Assembly (NCBI RefSeq): GCF_035582795.1
Contig: NC_134373.1
Location: 41,523,173 to 41,587,172 of the forward strand
From: Mycteria americana
Lineage: Eukaryota; Chordata; Aves; Ciconiiformes; Ciconiidae
Direction: 5' to 3'
DNA length: 64,000 nucleotides
Shown: positions 56,001 to 64,000 of the stretch, piece by piece
How positions within the stretch are numbered: position 1 is the first letter of the stretch
Layout: each line of letters begins with the position of its first letter
Program-made: the position numbers and the translations under genes
Notes under the pieces: generated by a model
Databases searched by the model: none
What the model was told of the DNA's origin: nothing
The model's input: the letters and a program-made list of their open reading frames with translations, nothing else

Positions 56001-58149
56001 TGGATCTGTAGTCCATAACTACTATTTCCTTTTGAAGGCATTTATACTTCTGTATACATATACAGCCTATGGCAGCGTTAGGGACCCATCACTCAGTGTA
56101 TTGTTTTTGAGAGTATAGGAACATCTTCTTCTCTATATTCCTTAGATCTCACAGGAGGTTTTCAACAGACAGCCAAGTGTGTCAGAAATCTCTTCATACA
56201 GGAGGCAAGGTCTAGGAGGCTCTGCGCTTGTGGCCGCTCCGGGCTTCTCTTGCCTCCCCCTGGTATGCACACCCCTGCATGAGATCCTTCTAGAGCAACC
56301 ACGTGTTCTGGGGAGATAAGTCAATATTCTTGAGACATTCAGAAAATATCTGATGGGAATTGTGGGGGAAGAAGCTGGGGAGGGGCATTCAGGGAACCTA
56401 GAGCAGGTTCAGTACGTGCTGGTGATGTAGAAGGAGGGAGATGAGAGCACCCAGGGAGACAAATGAGAGATTTACATCTTGGAGCTATTTTAGACTATGT
56501 TATTCTCCATGGGGAATTCCCATTCAGCTAAGAATGGTGCCATTCTTGTAAAGTATTTCAGTGAAGCTTTGTGATATAATTTTATATTAGAAACTATAGT
56601 TAAACTGTAGAATGTAGAAAATACTGCAAGAATTATCCATCTCGTCAAGGCTTTTAAAAATAAATGACTGTTAGTGTTGCAGAAAGGGGAACTCAAAAGG
56701 TAGCACAAAGTTAACATAGGAGTTTAAGGATGGCCTTAACACTGATTTTAAGTATTTGTATCAATGACTTTGACACCAATGAAAAGGCAGTCCTGGCGAA
56801 CAAAGTTGGGAGGCATCAGTACAGGGGAAGAACAAATAGGGCATGAGAGCCAGCTGCCTGTGTCCCTACTGCTTCCTTTTACATGAGTACTAATTTTTTT
56901 ATAACCAAAAAATGAGTAAAAGCTCATATCTTACCCTCCTCCGCTCTCCCCTGAAGTAGGTTTCGGTCAGATCAGGTGCTCAGCCTGGCTTGCCATGGTT
57001 CATTGCATGGCCCCATAAATGCCTGTGCTAGCAAGGGGAGGTCGTGGGAATGAATGAGTGGGTTTGTGGAAGAGCAAGACTGCCCTTTTCAGAAGTACCA
57101 TGGACTTACATCAAATGAAGTAAGGGGTTGTGGAAACATTGCTTAACATAAAATGAGCTGGATCTTTGATGGCAGTTGATCCAAAGGTATTTGAACATGG
57201 CAGTGTTGGGCCAGAGGCCCTTTAAAAGGGAGAGAGGTCTTCAGTGCCCAGACCAGGTCTGGTGCCCAGTGGGACGGTGATGACTAGAGACCAGCTAAGC
57301 ACAATACCTTGCAAGAGTCTCATGATATGGAGGAAGTCAAGGCGGTGGTGGGAGGATCATGTGCTTGTGGTGATTTGTGGTTACAGGGTGAGCGGAGACA
57401 GAAAAAGAATATTTTTTGTGTTCCTGTAGTCTGCTGTAAAGCAGTCAAGATTTGAGAACACATGTACTTCTGCAGGGGTTTTTTTCCTCCCTAATATGGA
57501 AGTAACTTCACTTTCCAAGCATATTAAAAACAGAGATTATGATGATTATTAAATTATAACATTATTTACAGTAAGTGGTAGAAGACCTAAGAAATCCATA
57601 GTGTCTGTAGCTTTTGCTAACGACAACAGTGTGACTCAACAACAAACTGACATTGTAACCTCAGCTGCCTAAAAGGACCCAACTTACTTTCAAAAAATAT
57701 TTAATTATGTTTCAAAAGAAAAAAAGAAAAACTTGCTGAGGTATTGATATTGGTTAGCAGTATCTTTTGCTCTTACGGTACACAGAATTCGGAATATCTC
57801 AGACCTTGACAACCAAGAAATGAAAAGTTATGGTACAAGAATATCCAGGTTTAAATCTTCCCCTGCTGAGCTGGCAGTAGCAACTGAGAATTATTTGCCT
57901 GCTAAGGTGTGTTCCACTGAATAGTGGCAGGAGCAGTAGACATAGCTAAATGGAGTTGTTGGTTGGATTTAAGGAGATTTATTAAACTTTCCCTGTTCCC
58001 CTCTTGTACCATCTTTCTGCGTGTTTATGCTTCATTTCTACAGTAAATGGGGCCCATTTTCCATCGGTGAGATGATAGGAGATAAGCTTGTGGGTTTACT
58101 GGTATTCAGTCAAAATACAGAGCTGGTTGTCATCCAAGGAGGGGGACTT
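53063..58149 (+). other. Putative MBD5 intron 1, between CR1 copies
   Basis: AT-rich, with one short GATG run near 55,517-55,529 and a possible ancient CR1 coding relic near 56,735-56,830. No convincing gene. Confidence 0.55.
56735..56830 (+). mobile_element. Possible ancient CR1 reverse-transcriptase relic
   Basis: TTTGTATCAATGACTTTGAC followed by AACAAAGTTGGGAGGCATC resembles the CR1 region normally encoding a ...NDLD...FADDTKLG-type stretch, with internal loss. Similarity is by eye only, and it could be chance. Confidence 0.3.
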
Positions 58150-58458
58150 ATAAAAGTGCATTTCCACCTGGTTGGAGGGTATAGAGAACGCAGAGGCAGA
58201 CTTGTCCTGGAGGTGCACAGTGAGAGGCAATGGACACAAGTTGGAAAAAAGGAGATTCCAGTTAGATGTAAGGAAAATAAAGTCCCCATAAAGGTGGTCA
58301 GCCTCTAGAGAGGTTGTAAAAATCTGTTTTCAAAGGGATGTGAAACTTGATGTGTCAATGCCCTGAGCATCCTGATCTAGTTGGACCTCCTTTTAGGAAG
58401 AGGTTGGATTGGAGACCTCCAGAGGTCCCTTCCAACCGGCATGTTTCTGTGATTCTAA
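58150..58458 (+). mobile_element. Older CR1 LINE 3' end fragment (sense)
   Basis: Diverged CR1 tail: GTGAGAGGCAATGGACACAAG, TTAGATGTAAGG, CTCTAGAGAGGTTGT, GAGCATCCTGATCTAGTTGG, GAGACCTCCAGAGGTCCCTTC and the terminal TGATTCTAA. The left boundary is approximate. It is more diverged than the copy at 52.8 kb, so probably an older insertion. Confidence 0.88.
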
Positions 58459-61400
58459 CCTACAGTAAGTGTAGGTTTTCTGTGGAATAAGTGAAACATG
58501 AGGTTATAGGCCAAATGTACTCTGCCCTAGGTCAACATACATTTACTGTGGGTAACTCTGGCTTGTGACTGTGATGACTCCAGTATTTACAGGCCTCCAC
58601 CTCTGTTCTGCAGCGCTCCATATGGCCTTATCTCTCCATGGTTACCTTCGTGTGCTCTGTGTATGATAAACTACCGAAAGAAGCTCATTTCTATTACCAT
58701 GTTATCAGTGCCTGCCTTTTGCCAGCACACATGTTTGTATGATGAGTTACATCAAGAAGTTAGTCCAAGTTATAATTAGTACAGCAAAAACCAGGTTAGT
58801 TTTAAGGGTCGGCTCCTGATGCAGTGAGTTGGTTGCGTTAGTGCTAGGGGAAGGGTGAAGTGTATGGCAGAGACAGATAAAGTGCAGAAAAAGTAGGACC
58901 GCTTCCTCCAGCAGTAGCACCAGCAGTTGAATGTGAAAATGCAGAAATCTGGTATCAATTTCTGAGAGATCATATAGTTCCATTTACTCTGTGCTAATTA
59001 TTTTTGCTTGATCTAAAACCTTGGGGTTGTTGCCATAACACTGTTTTCAGATGACCAGGATTATCTATGAAACCGTATCATTGTATATTTACCTTGCACA
59101 GCAAAAATGATTAGAATTTCTGTGAATAGGGTTTTGGTTTGGGTTTTTTGGTTTGATGACATTTTGTGTATATTTTCACGTTTGCATTTATTTGCTGTCC
59201 ATTGGTTACCAAAATTGGAGGGTTTCAGGAAATACCCAGTTTCTTAGAATTTTAGTACCGAAGCTTCATGCATTGTGGCATGTGAGAGCTAGACACAAAT
59301 ATCAAATTTTAGGACCTCAGTGCAATCCACTGAAAAGGATGTAACTGATTGCATGACTTATAGCCATTTCTTTGTGGACACTCACTCCAAGGGATTCCAG
59401 CCAGATGATTTAGTAATACTAGTAATACATTTTAGCTGGGCTAAAATGGTGGTCTGCCTTATTTATTGGAGACACCTGAATGTGCCTTTGTTTGGTCTCT
59501 TAAGGAAGTAATGTTATGGAAAGACTAAGAAAAGAGAACAGGCAAGACAAGGCTTAACAGCCTATGTGTATCTGAAATTGTAAACAACTAAAGATAAAAA
59601 GGAAATATTCGGGCTAGCGTAGTGGCTTATAGCTAGAAATAAAGCAGTGAAATGAAGGAAGAGAAGATTAAGGCTAAATGTCATGAAAGAGTGTTCTGCA
59701 ACACTAGTGGTTTTTTAGATGACTCTTCCAAAGAAAGCAAAGAAAAAACTGTTTCAGGACAAAGGCCCTTTTTTTGCTTTTTCTTTTTTCTTTTTCCCTC
59801 CCCCTTTCTTTCCTTCAGCTTAACCACTCAATGTAAAATAATCTCATATGGGTATATAAAAGAATGTATTAAATTTTTGAGGCATGAATGTGAATCTCTG
59901 CATCCCTGGGAGCTGCTGTGATGATGCCTGAATGCCGCACAGCTTTACAGAGCCGAAGGCGCAGTCTTTGCCATCGGGATCTCGCAGTGCGAAGTTCTGG
60001 TCTTGTAAATGCGCCGATGGTAGTAGGTCCATGCACGGTGTGCACCTCGCCAGCCTCAGTGGGACTTTGCAGGAACGGAGAGATCCGTGTGGTTCAGGAT
60101 TTAGTTCTAGATCAGTTGAAAAAAGTGAGAATAAAAACTGTTTGGGCTGAAGTGGGTAGAGATGAAGGGAGGAAGATAGGAAGAAATTATTAAGCTTTTA
60201 TAGGAGTTTCTTGCTTTCTTTTTTGAATGTCTATAAACGCTGCTGCTTTATTTACCATCAGTAGGACTTAGATGGCAATTCTAGTAATTTTTACCATTTC
60301 ACTTGAGATTAGAATCATTCTAAAAGAGCAAGAAGGGGGTATATATTTGTGGTCTACTAACCACCAACAGGAGGTAAAGAAATAACAAACCAAAATCCTG
60401 AATTTAAACATCTAAATGGGTTAAATAGATGACAACTTTTAACAATATCATTAGTTTGACATGGATACTCTTAGCTAAGCTTTTGAAAGCTTTTGATGTC
60501 TTTCCTTAAAAAAACTTTGAGTATTATCTCCAGTGTCGTAAAACTTTTGCAGATTAAAATTGCATTGGTGGTTTAAACTGGTGATTTAAACTGGCATTAG
60601 TAAGACTGCCATAAAAAGGATGCTTCTGTAGTTTTCTCCAGCAGCCAAGCCGGTTGGAGAAATTTCTGCCCACTTCCTCTTGGCCATTTGTTCTTTCTCC
60701 ACATGAAGGTTTTCTCCCCTTTTTCACTTGCCCCAGTGAAAGTGCTTGTGGTGGTGGATCTGTGGGCTAGTGAAATGGTGCAGGTAAAACAATGTTTTTT
60801 ATGTTTTTATTGGGGGGGAGGCAAGGCAGTTAGCTGGATTCTGCAAAATTTCCTCAGGTAGGTTCAATTTTTGTTTCTTTGGGGTTTTTTGTTTGTTTTA
60901 TTTGTTTGTTGTAAGCCCAAATAATTTCAGTGCTGTGGTTTTCGGTGCGGCTCTGCAAATATTTGTCTTGGCACATTGGGGCGGTTGAAGCGCGGTAAGG
61001 GCCAGGTGGGAAACACGCAGCTGAGGGCTGAGCAGCGATTCTGTTACAGGCTTGGTACTGGAGAGGATATACATGCAAAAGTGCCCTTGGATTTTTCTCT
61101 TTCCCACATATATACATCCAGGCTTCTACATATCCCAAATAACCGTTAGAAACCGATGAAGAAATCTGTTAAAATGTGCAGTGCTTCTAAGAAACTTTTA
61201 AGTGCTGTAGCTGAAGATGCAAGTTGTTTCTAAAATTGTTTGAAATTATTAGAGCGATCAACATCACCTTATTTTCAATAATATAACAGTAAACTTGGGA
61301 TTTTTTTCCTTCACTTTCTGCAGTTGTCTGAATTTGAGCAGTGTTCCAGCTGAACTCTGAAATCTGACAGTCGTCACTTCCAGCCTGGTAATGAAGTGTC

Positions 61401-64000
61401 GCCTGGCTGAAACTGGAGACTAGCCTGGCTCCAGAGCTCTTGTGTATTTGCTCCATATTTAAAGAAGAGATGCTATGTGATATTTTGTCCAATGTAACAA
61501 AAACAGTTAAATCTCTCCTTAAGATTTAAAACACAACTGTTTCTTGGGCTCAGATGTCTCCTTGCTGCCCCGAGAGGGTCTTATTGAAATGCAGACACTC
61601 CATCTTTCCCTTTCTTAGAGAGCAACCTGTCTTATCAATTACTTCCATAAAACAGCATTTACTACGAATACCGTTGCTGCTGTTTGGCTGTGAAGAGACG
61701 AACTGCATACCTGATATGTCTGGATACTAAGGCAGTTAAGCAACGCAATCCTTGTAATTCCTCCTGACGACTGTGAAACCGGGATGTGATGATTATGATT
61801 CTTCTGGGAGATGTCTTAAAAAATTAACAAGGTCATTTTCTTAACAAAAATTTCCAAACCTCATTTCAACCAAGTAGGAAGGGAATACTGCTTTTATCTG
61901 CTTCTGACTTAATTGTCCATGCTCCTGTTGTGAAGATGTCATCATGCGATAGCAGTGCCTCTAACGCAGAGAGATGCCTCTCAGACCCCTGGGAGGAATA
62001 AGGCAGTTTCCCTGAAAGATTTTCTTTTTAGTAAAGATAAGATGGAAAGAGTAATGATGGAGAGTAAACTGATAAAGGCAGAAATATCAGAAGGAATGGC
62101 AGGCTAAAGCCAGAATTTTTAAAGCTGCATTAGATGCACCTTCAGATCTGGAAAGGCCATTCAGAAGAAGTTACGTGCATCGCCAAGTCCTTTAATAGCA
62201 GGTGATCTTTTCTCCGCAGAAGAATAAAGAGCGCTGAGTTCTTAACTGAATGTGTCTTAAACGGGGATGTCTGGCAGCGGGGTCAGGTCGGCCTCCTGGG
62301 CTCCGGAAAGCACAGGTAGCCAAGAGAAGCTCGGTATCACTGGATGTCTGAAGGTTGGATATGGGATTTGAGAGCCGTACAGAAACAAGTACTCCCTCCC
62401 TGATGCCTAAGTCCACTTCGTTAATAGCGCAAAATTACAATTGAACTAAGCTGATTAAATGGCACAGTAGATTTGACACACAGAAACAGTGTTGTTAATC
62501 TGGCAGCCAAATATATTGGAGGGGAAATGAGGTAAAAAAAATTACAAAGTCCATGCAGAATTATGATTTTCCTTATTTTAAAAAAATTAATAAAAAAGGC
62601 AAAAATCTACTGAGGCTTTTCCTTTTTTAATGTGTCTAGAAAGTCTGCTTTTCAAGAAGGCAGCACAGTGAACTGGGAGGAAATAGGATTTTATCTTTTA
62701 TTTAACCAGGGAAGGAATACAGGCATAACTTCAAATAAATTTGGTATTAAAAAAAAAATTACATTATTACATTTGAAGAGTATTCGGAAGTTTCTTGGAG
62801 TGATTTGCAGGTTCCATGGGACTGATCTGTATGTACTGCGCACATAGTTGGAAAGGGAGATAAATTCCTTTCTGTTAGTAATACAATCATCTCACAAGCT
62901 ATTTTTTATTAAATTAGGCCTGTGTAACTAAATTTCTCCTGATGCCTTTTGTGGATGCTCCTAAATCATCAGCTAAATAGCAGCTGATCTAAGTTTGGCA
63001 AAAGGAAAAAATGAAGTTTTGGAAGACGATACTCATTGTTCCTGATAGTAATCAATCAGAATTTGATACTTGTATACAGTCTTGTTTTAAAAGCATTGTA
63101 ATTATGGCAGTGCTACAAATCTTATGTTAATGGAGGAGAAAAAAAAATAGTAAATATGACCCATACTTTGAGCTTAAACATTCTGTGGATGTTACTTGTA
63201 GAATGAGTGCCATTTCCCTTAATGAAGGTAAACAGCAAGATAAAAAGATCACTTTCCCAACCTTTTTGTCATATCATTAGAAGCAAAAGCAAAGCATATA
63301 CTGGCTTACCTGACCAATTAGCGAACTGTTTTCGTCTCTTATTTCCTGTTTAATTCACGCTTTTGATAACTATTCTTTGTCTTTAGAAAAAATCTTTCCT
63401 GTGTTCTAGGGGTCTTTTTCAAAGCAACACTCAGACAATGAGACACGTTGGTATTTAGGGCATGTCCCCAGCTTTCATCTGCTTTTCCTTACCTTTCATG
63501 TTTGTTTTTTCCCGTTGTCAGAAGCTGCGGTGCCTCCTCTTTGGTATCCCTAGCAGCAGCTGGGTGTGTATTTGTTTCAGGAGGTGGGTGGCCCTTCTCT
63601 CCTGCTCTTTTCCAGACACCGGGACGAAGGCAAAGCAGGTAGAGTAATAGGTATATGTGAATGTAAAGCCTGAAAAAGTGGGTGTCAGGCTTCTGTATTC
63701 GCATACAGACATTAAAAACATTTTAATCTTACATTAAAAGTCTTAACTAGATTTGAGTTTGATGGTGAACATGTACTGCTAATTTAAAGAGATATTCCTC
63801 TGTTAAATCTTGTGGGATTTGGGGGCACTTGTGAGTTAATTTGTTTCTGGGAGTTCCATCAAAAGAGAAATCCTTTGTAAAACTACAGATGTTAAAATAC
63901 AGACAAAAAATAGTTCTTGTTCTGTGAAATTACATGCAGTTATTAGCAATTCAATATTGAAGTCAAAATGCAGAAAAGACCCCTGAAACCTACTGACTAT
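58459..64000 (+). other. Putative MBD5 intron 1, last part in window
   Basis: AT-rich sequence with T- and A-runs. A patch with several CpGs lies at about 59,925-60,080. No exon, RNA or transposon is recognised. The intron continues past the right edge if the MBD5 assignment is right. Confidence 0.5.

Overview
This window is vertebrate nuclear DNA, almost certainly from a bird. It has short intron-split exons, AT-rich introns, one strong CpG island, CR1 LINE 3' ends and two solo LTRs of a type common in avian genomes. There are no bacterial-style genes. The species cannot be named from the sequence.

Positions 1 to about 21,000 hold most of ORC4 (origin recognition complex subunit 4) on the minus strand. 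I could place every coding exon except the last, which lies beyond position 1. The twelve coding exons found here join in frame, with agreeing intron phases, to 374 codons. By recalled alignment this equals the human protein up to the same exon boundary. Walker A, Walker B, Tyr174 and Arg209 are all present. All introns bounded in the window are GT-AG except intron 5, which reads GC-AG. Introns 2 and 8 each carry a solo LTR lying antisense to ORC4.

Positions about 20,460-22,260 form a CpG island that looks like a head-to-head promoter. ORC4 exon 1 leaves to the left (donor at 20,890/20,889). A plus-strand noncoding first exon leaves to the right (donor at 21,620/21,621). By conserved vertebrate gene order (ORC4-MBD5) the rightward gene is inferred to be MBD5, whose 5' untranslated region is known to span very long introns. 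No MBD5 coding sequence is in the window.

Positions about 21,620-64,000 are interpreted as the first intron of that gene. They hold three recognisable CR1 fragments (45.2 kb antisense, 52.8 kb and 58.2 kb sense), a possible fourth relic, a roughly 190-bp palindromic element at 42.7 kb, simple repeats and AT-rich stretches. A few blocks resemble conserved noncoding enhancers. The reading frames there look like chance or repeat-derived frames. No clearly new biological system was found. The best items for follow-up are the palindromic element, the GC-AG intron, the layout of the divergent promoter, and the LTRs as possible antisense promoters.
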